DNA of 18,365 nucleotides from Bacteroidales bacterium (GTDB lineage: Bacteria > Bacteroidota > Bacteroidia > Bacteroidales > UBA1715). Every line of letters begins with the position of its first letter. Position 1 is the first letter of the stretch. Positions 1-8,194 of this stretch are shown here, piece by piece. The DNA lies in contig JAFZTG010000041.1 in assembly GCA_017618935.1 (NCBI GenBank), forward strand, positions 1-18,365. Reading direction: 5' to 3'. Below the pieces are notes generated by a model. It searched no databases. It saw only the letters and a list, made by a program, of their open reading frames with translations, and had not been told where the DNA came from. Both the position numbers and the translations under genes were made by a program.

Positions 1-1
1 A

Positions 2-667
2 ATTGCCGTCAATCCCGATGGTAGCGTGTTTGTACAAGCTACGGTTATAAATACGGGAAAAGCTGCATGTGCGTGGGACGTTTGGCACAACACCCGTTTC
101 GATGGAATGTGCAAAATGTCGGTTTCCGTTGAAAATCAAGACGTTAAAGTGGTTCCTGTATTGAATGACAATTCCACGGAAATGCCTTTTGAAATGATAG
201 AAGGTTCTTTCTCCTATTGCCCGCAAAAACCACCGAAATACTATGATGAACGGAGTTCCAAGACGTTTATATATCCGTCGCACCCAGAAATTTCGGTAGA
301 AACAAACGGCTATTTGTTCACGATTTATTTTGAAAAACATAAAAAAACGGAGATTCATCCTGCACAAGGTTTAGTCGAGATATATAATCATACGGAACAT
401 TCCGAGGGGAATGATTTGTTGGAGGTTGAATATCACGCTCCCTATAAAACGCTCAATGTGGGCGAATCGATGAGTGCTTGGGAAGTATGGCGAATTGAAA
501 AACAAAATAATATGGAAATAAAAAAGATTGAAACGGAAGAGGAATATCAAAACGTGTTGCAACGAATTGACGAGTTGATGAAGGCAAAAAAGGGAACTCC
601 CGAATTTGAGGAATTGCAACTGTTGACCGATATTGTCGAAGATTACGAAGATTCACATTGCAATTAG
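2..667 (+). CDS. Galactose-mutarotase-like (DUF4380-type) domain, 5'-partial, with a HigA-N-terminal-like tail
   Basis: The reading frame is open to the left edge, so the N-terminus is missing and the GTG at 26 is probably not the start. Residues encoded up to about 500 look like the end of an aldose-1-epimerase/DUF4380-type beta-sandwich: an N-terminal strand pattern around DGSVFVQATVINTG, a W-x-V-W-H-N-T turn, and near the end a strand pair finishing LNVGESMSAWEVWRI, like the closing strands of such folds. No catalytic residues can be assigned because the front half is absent. From the internal ATG at 512 the last 51 codons change character and resemble the N-terminal helical region of HigA-like antitoxins (TEEEYQNVLQRIDELM, then GTPEFEELQLL and VEDYEDSH). 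No HTH follows. This could be a true fusion or a separate 51-aa ORF read in the same frame. It ends 6 nt before the next gene. Domain assignment is from memory of family patterns. Confidence 0.6.
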   Translation: MAVNPDGSVFVQATVINTGKAACAWDVWHNTRFDGMCKMSVSVENQDVKVVPVLNDNSTEMPFEMIEGSFSYCPQKPPKYYDERSSKTFIYPSHPEISVETNGYLFTIYFEKHKKTEIHPAQGLVEIYNHTEHSEGNDLLEVEYHAPYKTLNVGESMSAWEVWRIEKQNNMEIKKIETEEEYQNVLQRIDELMKAKKGTPEFEELQLLTDIVEDYEDSHCN

Positions 668-673
668 GTTCGC

Positions 674-1483
674 ATGAAAAGACTTTGTTTTATATTGTCA
701 TTGTTGCTCTTTACTTTGAACGGTTTCGCCCAAAGTGACGATTCATTGTTTGCGGTTCCCGACTTTGATTTTCCAGAAACGCCTATCAACACGCCCCAAG
801 ATACGATTGCTAAGGCTACTGAAGTTCAACCGGCTGAACCTCAACAAGTTGAAACACCAAAAGTTGCCGAGCAACCCGTTGAGACCTCGCATGTAGAGAC
901 TCCTCAATCACAACCAACGACAGCTTTACCATTGATGCTTCAAAATCAAGATGTCAGGACCTCAGCACCGACGGTAACGTCAATTATCTCGGAAATTCCC
1001 AACGATACGGTAAAGCCTGTTGTAAAAATCAAAGTGGTCACGACAGAAGAATTGGTGCAAAAAGAACAAAAATATGCGGAATTGGCATCGGCTCCGTTGA
1101 ACGAGAAAGTTACCGCGGCAGATACCAAGAAACACGAATCGAGTGCGTCACCCGAAGATATGGAAGTAGTTGCGGGCAGAACCTACAAGGTGCAGGTTAT
1201 GGCGTTGCAAACGTATAATCAAGCACGTGTTCGTGACATAAAGAGTAAAGTTGGCACCAAAGTGCCTGTGATTGTTGACGAAGACGATGGCTTTAAGAAA
1301 TACATGGTGGGGGAATTTAACACCTATTACGAGGCCGTTCAATATCGTGACGAACTTGTGAAAAAAGGATTCAAGGGTGCGTTTGTCGTGGTATATTTCC
1401 GTGGTCATCGCGTTTCACGTCAGGAAAAAGGTTTTGAAGTGAAGAAAATAACACCTCAGAAAAGTTCAACACAAAAGAAATAG
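674..1483 (+). CDS. Secreted SPOR-domain protein
   Basis: 269 aa. Residues 1-20 form a signal peptide (MKR start, hydrophobic core, cleavage near FAQ-SDD), so the protein is exported to the periplasm or outer envelope. Residues about 30-165 are a low-complexity Pro/Glu/Val/Thr/Gln-rich linker. Residues about 169-244 match a SPOR domain: the opening strand TYKVQVMALQTYNQA, the central FKKYMVGEFNTYYEAVQYRDEL and the closing strand GAFVVVYFRG. SPOR domains bind denuded glycan strands of septal peptidoglycan, so a role in cell division or cell-wall remodelling is the usual expectation. The linker would let the domain reach from its attachment point to the wall. There is no lipobox cysteine at the signal-peptide end. 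It sits 6 nt after the preceding gene and 3 nt before the nucleotidyltransferase, suggesting cotranscription. The SPOR call is strong; the specific role is inferred. Confidence 0.88.
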   Translation: MKRLCFILSLLLFTLNGFAQSDDSLFAVPDFDFPETPINTPQDTIAKATEVQPAEPQQVETPKVAEQPVETSHVETPQSQPTTALPLMLQNQDVRTSAPTVTSIISEIPNDTVKPVVKIKVVTTEELVQKEQKYAELASAPLNEKVTAADTKKHESSASPEDMEVVAGRTYKVQVMALQTYNQARVRDIKSKVGTKVPVIVDEDDGFKKYMVGEFNTYYEAVQYRDELVKKGFKGAFVVVYFRGHRVSRQEKGFEVKKITPQKSSTQKK

Positions 1484-1486
1484 ACT

Positions 1487-2224
1487 ATGAAAGCAATGAT
1501 TTTTGCCGCTGGACTGGGTACACGACTAAAAACCCTCACGGAACACAAGCCGAAAGCTTTGGTTGAGTGTAATGGTCGCACATTGTTGGAATATGCGATT
1601 CTGAAATTGAAATATTCGGGATTTTCCGAACTTGTGGTCAACGTACATCATTATTCAGAACAAATCATTGATTTTATCAATTCGCATGATTTTGGCATTC
1701 CGATTCACATCTCCGACGAGACAAGTCAGTTGCTTGACACAGGTGGTGGATTGCTTAACGCAAAACAGTTCCTTGACGGAGAAGAACCTTTTCTTGTATG
1801 CAATGTCGATATATTGAGTACAATCGATTTTCAGAAAATGATAGCGTTCCATAACCAACATAATGCGTTGGCAACTTTGGCAGTAAGTGACAGAAAAACA
1901 TCACGTTACTTGTTGTTCGATACAGAAAATCAGTTATGTGCGTGGGAAAATTGCAATACGCAGGAAAAAAAGATTGTTCTCCCCCGTGAAAAATATATTC
2001 CGTTGGCTTTCAGCGGAATACAAATTGTTAGTCCGAAAATTTTTGATTTTATTACAGAAAGTGGCAAATTTGCAATCATGGATTTGTATTTACGACTTGC
2101 CAAGTCACAACCGATTATTGCGTATGACCATACAGGCGATTTTTGGTTGGACATAGGTAAATTCGAGGAATTTGAATCCATTGAAAACCAGATAAAAAAC
2201 CGCAAATTTGATTTTTTGGAATAA
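1487..2224 (+). CDS. Sugar-1-phosphate nucleotidyltransferase (MurU/mannose-1-P guanylyltransferase-like)
   Basis: 245 aa. The N-terminus carries the nucleotidyltransferase signature GLGTRL (residues 9-14) followed by LT-x3-KPKAL, where the Arg and Lys contact the NTP. PFLVCNVDIL supplies the expected metal-binding Asp, and DTGGGLLNA lies in the nucleotide/sugar-binding region. The enzyme class joins NTP and a sugar-1-phosphate to give NDP-sugar plus pyrophosphate. The short length without a C-terminal left-handed beta-helix resembles MurNAc-1-phosphate uridylyltransferase (MurU) of cell-wall recycling or small GDP-mannose/heptose pyrophosphorylases; the sequence does not decide the substrate. 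No sugar kinase of the AmgK type is visible beside it, though it could lie left of the window. Its stop codon overlaps the recJ start (TAATG), implying translational coupling. Confidence 0.85.
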   Translation: MKAMIFAAGLGTRLKTLTEHKPKALVECNGRTLLEYAILKLKYSGFSELVVNVHHYSEQIIDFINSHDFGIPIHISDETSQLLDTGGGLLNAKQFLDGEEPFLVCNVDILSTIDFQKMIAFHNQHNALATLAVSDRKTSRYLLFDTENQLCAWENCNTQEKKIVLPREKYIPLAFSGIQIVSPKIFDFITESGKFAIMDLYLRLAKSQPIIAYDHTGDFWLDIGKFEEFESIENQIKNRKFDFLE

Positions 2225-3975
2225 TGATTGAGACTATTTGGCACTTTCCTGAGCAAAAATTCAGTGAAGTTGATTTTGGCGAGGACATACTTCCTCAAAT
2301 AAAACATATACTCGTGAGCCGTGGAATTGACGACAAACCGAAATTCCAACGATGTAAAAAACGAAGTTTTTCCGATTTATACGATCCGTTCCTTATGAAG
2401 GACATGGACAAAGCGGTGGAACGGTTGGAACGGGCATTGGACGAACACCAGAAAATTCTTGTCTATGGCGATTACGACGTTGACGGTACGACGGCTATCG
2501 CATTGGTCTACTCTTTTTTGTGTGACCAAAATGCCGATGTGGATTTTTACGTTCCCGACAGATATAATGAGGGCTATGGCGTTTCGGAGAAAGGTATTCG
2601 CGAAGCTATCGAAAACAACGTTCAACTGATTATTACACTTGACTGTGGCATAAAGGCGTTTCACACAATTGCAATGGCGCAGGAAGCAGGAATCGACGTG
2701 ATTGTGTGCGACCACCACAACCAAGGAGACAAATTACCCAACGCATACGCTGTGCTTGACCCCAAGCGGCACGATTGCACATATCCGTTCAAGGAACTCT
2801 CGGGTTGTGGAGTTGGCTATAAACTGCTGTCGGGCTTGTGTCGCAAGCGTGGTATTTCGGAAAAGGAGAACCTGAATTGCTATCTCGATTATCTGGCAAT
2901 TAGCACAGCTGCCGATATTGTTCCCATTGTTGACGAAAATCGGGTGTACATGTATTATGGTTTGATGAAGATGATTCAAAAACCATTGACGCCAGTAAAA
3001 ACAATGCTTGCAGCATCCCGTTTGGTGGAACTATACGTGAATGGCGACGGCGAGGAACAGATAATCTGCCCCAACGGCAGTTTGACGGTGAGCGACGTGG
3101 TGTTTAAAATTGCCCCGAAAATCAATGCGGCGGGGAGAATGAAGAATGCCCGTGACGCAATCCATTTGTTATTGGCAAAAGACGCGAACGAGGCACTGCA
3201 ATACTTTGCAACGGTGCAGGAACAAAATTCCGAACGACAGAAGGAGGAAAAACGCATTTGCAAGGAAGCCATTGAAGAAATCGCTTCGAATCCCAATACA
3301 AAATCGTTGTATTCCACTGTACTATATAGAGATACGTGGCACAAAGGCGTAGTGGGAATTGCCGCCGCAAAAATCATTGAACAATATTATAAGCCAACCA
3401 TCATTCTTTGTGGCGACGGAGATGTGATTTCCGGTTCAGCCCGGTCGGTTGAAGATTTTGACCTTTATTCGGCGATAGACGCGTGTTCCCAATATCTGAC
3501 GGCATTTGGCGGGCACAAACATGCGGCAGGACTTTCGTTGCGAAGAGAGAATTTTGAGAATTTCAAAAACCTGTTTGAGGAAACGGTTAAATCGACCATA
3601 AAACCGTCGCAACTCAAACCAACAATCTATATTGACGATAAAATGACGTTGGACGACGTGACTATGAATCTGTATAACCAAATACAAATTCTTGCCCCGT
3701 TCGGACCAGAAAATATGGATCCCGTGTTTGCCATTTGTGGCGTTACTCCAGAGTCAGTGTATTTTATGGGTAGCGAGGAAAAAGTTCATATAAAATTATG
3801 TTTCAGGAAATCGGATAACACCATACTTTCGGCAGTGGGATTCTATATGGCAGAGAAATGGAAATCGTTACCACCCAAAGTTCCTATCGACATTTGTTTC
3901 ACAATCGGGCGGAACGTGTACAAGGGAAACATTTCGCTTCAACTAATGCTGAAGGATGTTCGGGTTTCGAAGTAA
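2224..3975 (+). CDS. recJ: Single-stranded-DNA-specific exonuclease RecJ
   Basis: 583 aa, within the usual RecJ range. DHH-family motifs appear in order: DYDVDGTTA (residues 83-91), DCG (140-142), CDHH (162-165), DIVP (231-234), NAAGRM (301-306) and HKGVVGIAA from 373. The DHHA1 domain has GSARS (404-408) and GGHKHAAG (429-436), and a C-terminal OB-like segment follows. These Asp/His residues bind the catalytic metal ions. RecJ degrades single-stranded DNA 5' to 3' in the cytoplasm, acting in RecF-type recombination, mismatch repair and base-excision repair. No key residue is missing. The ATG overlaps the stop of the nucleotidyltransferase by one base. It is the last gene of the leftmost run and faces a hairpin terminator 57 nt downstream. 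Confidence 0.97.
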   Translation: MIETIWHFPEQKFSEVDFGEDILPQIKHILVSRGIDDKPKFQRCKKRSFSDLYDPFLMKDMDKAVERLERALDEHQKILVYGDYDVDGTTAIALVYSFLCDQNADVDFYVPDRYNEGYGVSEKGIREAIENNVQLIITLDCGIKAFHTIAMAQEAGIDVIVCDHHNQGDKLPNAYAVLDPKRHDCTYPFKELSGCGVGYKLLSGLCRKRGISEKENLNCYLDYLAISTAADIVPIVDENRVYMYYGLMKMIQKPLTPVKTMLAASRLVELYVNGDGEEQIICPNGSLTVSDVVFKIAPKINAAGRMKNARDAIHLLLAKDANEALQYFATVQEQNSERQKEEKRICKEAIEEIASNPNTKSLYSTVLYRDTWHKGVVGIAAAKIIEQYYKPTIILCGDGDVISGSARSVEDFDLYSAIDACSQYLTAFGGHKHAAGLSLRRENFENFKNLFEETVKSTIKPSQLKPTIYIDDKMTLDDVTMNLYNQIQILAPFGPENMDPVFAICGVTPESVYFMGSEEKVHIKLCFRKSDNTILSAVGFYMAEKWKSLPPKVPIDICFTIGRNVYKGNISLQLMLKDVRVSK

Positions 3976-4031
3976 ACCATGTACCCAGATTTGTTTGTGT
4001 GAGCAGAATGGAACAGTTTGCATAAATGAAA

Positions 4032-4066
4032 AAAAAAGTCCAACCATTTACTGATTGGACTTTTTT
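4032..4066. terminator. Bidirectional intrinsic terminator between recJ and ilvC
   Basis: GTCCAA (4038-4043) pairs with TTGGAC (4055-4060) around an 11-nt loop. The stem is flanked by A6 on the left and T6 on the right, which can also pair. The A and T tracts make the hairpin usable from both strands, which suits its position between convergent recJ and ilvC. Confidence 0.88.
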
Positions 4067-4103
4067 GTTACATAGCAAACGCTATGAGATTTGATTTCAG
4101 AAA

Positions 4104-5582
4104 TTATTTAATGATTTCTTTCATTGCTGTCATTTCTGCACGAAGATCTTCACCAACGATTTCGATGCCATGGTAACGGATTTCAGCGTTTACGCGAACC
4201 AATTCCATGTTGTCAACGTGAGCATCTTTGCCATCGTTGTAGTTCTTACCGATAACGTCAGTGTCGATTTTGCTCATGAAATCCTTCAACAAAGGACGGC
4301 AAGCGTTGTCGAACAAGTAGCAGCCGTATTCTGCAGTATCGGAAATAACCTTGTTCATTTCGTACAATTTCTTACGTGCAATTGTGTTGGCGATTAGAGG
4401 CACTTCGTGAAGTGATTCGTAGTATGCTGATTCAGGTTTGATACCAGATTCAGTCATTGATTCGAATGCCAATTCAACGCCAGCCTTAACCATGGCAACC
4501 ATCAACGTACCTTTGTCGAAATATTCTTGTTCTTTGATTTCGTCGTTTGAAATTGGAGTTTGTTCGAAAGCAGTTTCACCTGTTGCTTTTCTCCAAGTCA
4601 ACAATTTCACGTCGTTGTTAGCCCAGTCTTCCATCATTGTCTTTGAAAATTCGCCAGAAATGATGTCAGCCATGTGTTTGCGGTACAATGGACGCATAAT
4701 TTCCTTCATTTCTTCAGCAAGATAGAAAGCTTTCAATTTTGCTGGGTTTGAAAGACGGTCCATCATATTGGTGATACCACCGATTTTCAATGCTTCGGTG
4801 ATAGTTTCCCAACCATATTGGATGAATTTTGCAGCCCAACCAGGGTTGATACCTTTTTCAACCATTTTGTCGAAGCAAAGAAGAGAACCTGTCTGCAACA
4901 TACCACAAAGGATAGTTTGTTCACCCATAAGGTCGGACTTAACTTCTGCAACGAACGAAGAAGAAAGCACGCCAGCACGGTCGCCGCCTATGGCAGAAAC
5001 GTATGCCTTGGCGATTTCCATACCGTCGCCGTTCGGGTCGTTTTCGCGGTGAACAGCAAGCAAGCAAGGAACACCAAAACCACGTACATATTCAGCACGA
5101 ACTTCAGTACCTGGACATTTAGGAGCAACCATGATTACCGTAATGTCTTTTCTGATTTGTGTACCTTCCTCAACGATGTTGAAACCGTGAGAGTAGGATA
5201 GACAAGCACCTTTCTTCATCAAAGGAAGCGCTTTTTTCAAAACAGGAGTGTGTTGTTTGTCTGGAGTTAAGTTTAAAACTAAATCAGCGGTTGGAATCAA
5301 TTCTTCGAAAGTGCCAACTTTGAAACCTGCTTCAGTGGCATTTTTCCATGACTGACGTTTTTGGTCGATAGCTTCCTGACGCAACGCATACGAAACGTCC
5401 AAACCGCTGTCTCTCATGTTCAAACCTTGGTTGAAACCTTGAGCGCCACAACCTAAAATCACAACTTTTTTACCTTTAAGATAGTTACAACCGTTTACAA
5501 ATTCCGAACGGTCCATAAAGTCGCATTTTCCAAGTTCTGCCAATTTAATGCGGAATGGAATTTCATTAAAATAATTAGCCAT
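4104..5582 (-). CDS. ilvC: Ketol-acid reductoisomerase, class II (long form)
   Basis: 492 aa, the length of the enterobacterial-type class II enzyme rather than the ~330-aa class I form. The NADPH-binding Rossmann motif [20 protein letters not shown] starts near residue 41 and is followed by SYALR with the phosphate-contacting Arg. [34 protein letters not shown] and the repeated C-terminal knotted domain with SDTAEYG are all present. The enzyme isomerises and reduces 2-acetolactate or 2-aceto-2-hydroxybutyrate in valine, leucine and isoleucine synthesis. The gene stands alone: no ilvB, ilvN, ilvD or leu gene is visible. It is transcribed divergently from the pseudouridine synthase, with a 216-nt gap, and ends at the terminator shared with recJ. 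The ATG at 5580-5582 fits the family N-terminus ([10 protein letters not shown]). Confidence 0.98.
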   Translation of the reverse strand: MANYFNEIPFRIKLAELGKCDFMDRSEFVNGCNYLKGKKVVILGCGAQGFNQGLNMRDSGLDVSYALRQEAIDQKRQSWKNATEAGFKVGTFEELIPTADLVLNLTPDKQHTPVLKKALPLMKKGACLSYSHGFNIVEEGTQIRKDITVIMVAPKCPGTEVRAEYVRGFGVPCLLAVHRENDPNGDGMEIAKAYVSAIGGDRAGVLSSSFVAEVKSDLMGEQTILCGMLQTGSLLCFDKMVEKGINPGWAAKFIQYGWETITEALKIGGITNMMDRLSNPAKLKAFYLAEEMKEIMRPLYRKHMADIISGEFSKTMMEDWANNDVKLLTWRKATGETAFEQTPISNDEIKEQEYFDKGTLMVAMVKAGVELAFESMTESGIKPESAYYESLHEVPLIANTIARKKLYEMNKVISDTAEYGCYLFDNACRPLLKDFMSKIDTDVIGKNYNDGKDAHVDNMELVRVNAEIRYHGIEIVGEDLRAEMTAMKEIIK

Positions 5583-5606
5583 ACAAATTTTTATTTAGTT
5601 AAACAT

Positions 5607-5643
5607 CTGCAATCGAATACTTTACGTTTTTTCGATTTTGCAG
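5607..5643 (-). promoter_or_regulatory. Stem-loop in the ilvC upstream region
   Basis: CTGCAA-TCGAA (5607-5617) is complementary to TTCGA-TT-TTGCAG (5631-5643), giving 11 paired positions with a 2-nt bulge. It lies 25-61 nt before the ilvC start codon. No T tract follows on the ilvC strand, so it is not a simple terminator. It could be a 5'-UTR hairpin or an operator. Just upstream on the minus strand is a near-miss promoter box (TTGCTTTG, 5646-5653), which would put the hairpin at the very 5' end of the transcript. Function is unknown. Confidence 0.4.
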
Positions 5644-5779
5644 TACAAAGCAACGGATTTTTTTGCAATTTTCGTAGTAGAAAGTGAGTTTTTTTAGTGA
5701 ACTTTTTATTTTATGAGATGATATACAAAATCATTAGCATAAATTATTGAATGGCAGTGGGCTTATTCAGCTTTTTTTA

Positions 5780-5787
5780 TATCTTTG
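5780..5787 (+). promoter_or_regulatory. Predicted -7 promoter box for the pseudouridine synthase
   Basis: TATCTTTG matches the Bacteroidota -7 consensus TAnnTTTG exactly. Transcription would start about 6-8 nt later, giving a 5' leader of only about 5 nt to the ATG at 5799, or about 14 nt to the in-frame ATG at 5808. No clear TTG/TTTG lies at the expected -33 position. Confidence 0.55.
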
Positions 5788-5798
5788 CGGGCTAAAAA

Positions 5799-7226
5799 AT
5801 GTTTGGTATGGAAAACAACGAAAATCAATTCGAATCGCGTGGAGAACGCAAACCTTTTGGTGGAAGAGGTGATGGTAAACCACGGAGAGATTGGAATTCA
5901 AGAGGACATTCGTTTCACGGAGACAGAAAACCGTTCCGTGAAAATTCTGATTTCGAACGTCCTCGTCGCTTTGAGAATGGAGAACGCAAGCCATTCCGTA
6001 ACTTTGATGGGGAAAATTCAGAACGACGGGAATTCAAACCACGTCGTTTCAATGATAGACCGTATCGTAAATTCAATGATGACGAGCGTCCACGTCGCTT
6101 TGACGGAGAGCGTAAACCGTTTCGCAGTTTTGATGGCGAAAATTCGGAGCAACGGGAATTCAAGCCACGTCGCTTCAATGACAGACCGTATCGTAAGTTC
6201 AACGATGACGAACGTCCACGCCACTTTGACGGAGAACGTAAGCCATTTCGCAGTTTTGATGGCGAAAATCCAGAAAGACGCGAATTCAAGCCACGTCGCT
6301 TTAATCAATATCGACCAAATAATAGATTCCAGAAATCGTATGAACGTCCCGTTGACTACACGTCAATCGACACAAATCTGATTAAGCGTAATTTTGACGA
6401 TGAGTGGAACGACGATGATGTGGTAATCATGGATAGCGTTCCGCAGGAAGAAGCTGTTGAGGTAAATCGTCCTGCAACGGAGGCCGAGGGGTATCGTCTA
6501 AACCGTTTTATTTCGAATGCGGGCGTTTGTTCGCGTCGTGCAGCTGACGATTTTATTGCGGCGGGAAAAATTACGCTGAACGGTGAAGTCGTTACAGACT
6601 TTTCAACCAAGGTGTTCCCTGGCGATGAGGTTTGTCTTGATGGAAAAAAACTGACGTCGCAAAGACGTGTGTATATTGTCTTCAATAAACCGAAAAACTG
6701 CATTTCTACTAAGTCTGACGATTTGGGAAGAAAAACGATTTTCGACTATATAAAGACTGACGTTGAGGTTAAGAATGTTGGTCGTCTTGACCGTGATACC
6801 ACAGGCGTGATGTTGCTTACCAACGATGGTGATTTGATTGACAGATTGACGCATCCTCGTTATAATAAGATGAAAATCTATCACGTGTTCTTGAACAAAA
6901 ATTTGTCGCCTGTCGATTTTGATGCAATTAAGGAAGGCGTTGAATTAGATCCGATTACCAACGAAGATGGAAGCGAAATCAAAGGTGGTTTTGTCGAGAT
7001 AGATGATTTACAATACGTTGACGGTGAGAAAAATCAGTTGGGTATTCAGATTCACTCTGGTTTGTATCACGTTGTTCGTCGTATTTTTGAGAAATTCGGC
7101 TATCAAGTTGAAAAACTTGACCGAGTATATTTCGCAGGATTGACGAAGAAAGACTTGCCACGTGGTCACTGGCGTTATTTGACACAAAAAGAAGTAGCAA
7201 TTTTGAAACGGGGAGCATACGCATAA
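5799..7226 (+). CDS. rRNA pseudouridine synthase, RsuA/RluB/RluE/RluF family, with a long repetitive Arg-rich N-terminal extension
   Basis: 475 aa, about 230 residues longer than a minimal family member. Residues 1 to ~185 are low-complexity, rich in Arg, Phe, Asp, Glu, Gly and Asn, with a 42-residue tandem repeat (RKPFRSFDGEN, then EFKPRRFNDRPYRKFNDDE). Residues 232 to ~285 form an S4 RNA-binding domain (RLNRFISNAGVCSRRAAD). The catalytic domain follows with GRLDRDTTG at 328-336, D331 being the expected catalytic aspartate, then LLTNDGDL and YHVVRRIFEKFGY. The family converts a specific uridine in rRNA to pseudouridine; the target base cannot be told from sequence. The Arg-rich tail probably adds non-specific RNA binding. 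The ATG at 5808 is an alternative start. The stop overlaps the era start (TAATG), coupling two ribosome-maturation genes. Confidence 0.92.
   Translation: MFGMENNENQFESRGERKPFGGRGDGKPRRDWNSRGHSFHGDRKPFRENSDFERPRRFENGERKPFRNFDGENSERREFKPRRFNDRPYRKFNDDERPRRFDGERKPFRSFDGENSEQREFKPRRFNDRPYRKFNDDERPRHFDGERKPFRSFDGENPERREFKPRRFNQYRPNNRFQKSYERPVDYTSIDTNLIKRNFDDEWNDDDVVIMDSVPQEEAVEVNRPATEAEGYRLNRFISNAGVCSRRAADDFIAAGKITLNGEVVTDFSTKVFPGDEVCLDGKKLTSQRRVYIVFNKPKNCISTKSDDLGRKTIFDYIKTDVEVKNVGRLDRDTTGVMLLTNDGDLIDRLTHPRYNKMKIYHVFLNKNLSPVDFDAIKEGVELDPITNEDGSEIKGGFVEIDDLQYVDGEKNQLGIQIHSGLYHVVRRIFEKFGYQVEKLDRVYFAGLTKKDLPRGHWRYLTQKEVAILKRGAYA
5982..6305 (+). repeat. 126-nt tandem repeat inside the pseudouridine synthase gene
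   Basis: Two full copies (starting at 5982 and 6108) and a partial third (from 6234) repeat with an exact 126-nt (42-codon) period. The second and third copies are nearly identical in DNA, including synonymous positions, which indicates recent duplication. A degenerate earlier unit appears before 5982. The period keeps the frame, so copy number could vary without inactivating the enzyme. Long antisense open frames here are by-products of the repeat. Confidence 0.9.
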
Positions 7227-8119
7227 TGGCATTTAAATCGGGATTTGTAAATATTGTCGGAAACCCCAATGTAGGCAAATCTACATTGATGAACGAACTT
7301 GTAGGGGAGCGCTTGTCGATTGTTACGGCGAAATCACAAACGACACGGCATCGTATTTTGGGGATTGTGAATGGCGAAGACCATCAAATCGTGTTTTCCG
7401 ACACTCCGGGCGTGCTGAAACCAGCGTATAAGTTGCAAGAATCAATGCTGAAATTTTCGGAATCGGCTTTGGTTGATGCCGATGTGATGTTGTATATAAC
7501 TGATACAGAGGAAACTGCCGAGAAAAATGCCGATTTTCTTGAAAAGGTCAAAAAAATGGATCACGTTCCTGTCTTGCTGGTAATCAATAAGATAGACTTG
7601 ATAGATCAAGAAAAACTTGTGAAACTTGTGGAATATTGGGAACAATTATTACCCAAAGCAGAGATAATCCCGTGTTCGGCTCTCAATAAATTCAATGTTG
7701 ACTACATAATGAAGCGCATTGTGGCGTTGTTGCCCGAAGGCGAGCCATATTACGACCAAGATGCGTTGACCGACAAGCCGATGCGTTTTTTTGTCTCGGA
7801 AATCATTCGCGAGAAGATTTTGAAATTATATAGCAAAGAGATTCCATATTCGTGCGAAGTCGTTGTGGAGCAATATGAGGAAGCTCCGAAGAATGTGCAT
7901 ATTCGTGCAGTCATTAACGTTGCACGTGATTCTCAGAAGGGTATCATAATCGGCAAGCAGGGGGCTGGTATTAAGCGTTTGGGAGTGGAAGCCCGAAAAG
8001 ACATTGAAACTTTCGTAGGCAAAAGCATTTATCTTGATTTGTTTGTGAAGGTTGAAAAAGATTGGCGAAACAATGTGCGCGACTTGCGTCAGTTTGGCTA
8101 TCTGCAGGATGACAAGTAG
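7226..8119 (+). CDS. era: GTPase Era
   Basis: 297 aa, normal for Era. GTPase motifs: G1 GNPNVGKST (residues 12-20), switch-region QTTRHR (38-43), G3 DTPG (59-62), G4 NKID (121-124) and G5 SAL (151-153). The C-terminal KH domain has IGKQGAGIKRLG at about 242-253, including the GxxG loop that binds the 3' end of 16S rRNA. Era is an essential checkpoint in 30S subunit maturation and associates with the cytoplasmic membrane. It starts inside the stop of the pseudouridine synthase gene, so the two are probably cotranscribed. No terminator is evident in the 75 nt after it; the next gene has its own promoter box. Confidence 0.98.
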   Translation: MAFKSGFVNIVGNPNVGKSTLMNELVGERLSIVTAKSQTTRHRILGIVNGEDHQIVFSDTPGVLKPAYKLQESMLKFSESALVDADVMLYITDTEETAEKNADFLEKVKKMDHVPVLLVINKIDLIDQEKLVKLVEYWEQLLPKAEIIPCSALNKFNVDYIMKRIVALLPEGEPYYDQDALTDKPMRFFVSEIIREKILKLYSKEIPYSCEVVVEQYEEAPKNVHIRAVINVARDSQKGIIIGKQGAGIKRLGVEARKDIETFVGKSIYLDLFVKVEKDWRNNVRDLRQFGYLQDDK

Positions 8120-8171
8120 ATTCTTGAAATTCTCCTTGTACATTATTTATAATATTATTCAACAGTTTCTG

Positions 8172-8179
8172 TATCTTTG
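8172..8179 (+). promoter_or_regulatory. Predicted -7 promoter box for mqnE
   Basis: TATCTTTG is an exact TAnnTTTG match and has the same sequence as the box before the pseudouridine synthase. It predicts a start around 8185-8187 and a leader of about 9 nt to the ATG at 8195. This argues against the in-frame TTG at 8177, which lies within the box. The -33 element is not clear. Confidence 0.55.
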
Positions 8180-8194
8180 TTTCGGAAGTTTAGA

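Noticed and set aside
5785..6381. Long overlapping open frames on both strands over the repeat region
   Set aside because: They arise from the frame-keeping 126-nt repeat and its biased codons. Only the frame continuing into S4 and catalytic motifs is credible.
8177..8194. TTG start adding six residues to MqnE
   Set aside because: The TTG is part of a perfect TATCTTTG promoter box, so the transcript would begin after it. The ATG at 8195 is preferred.
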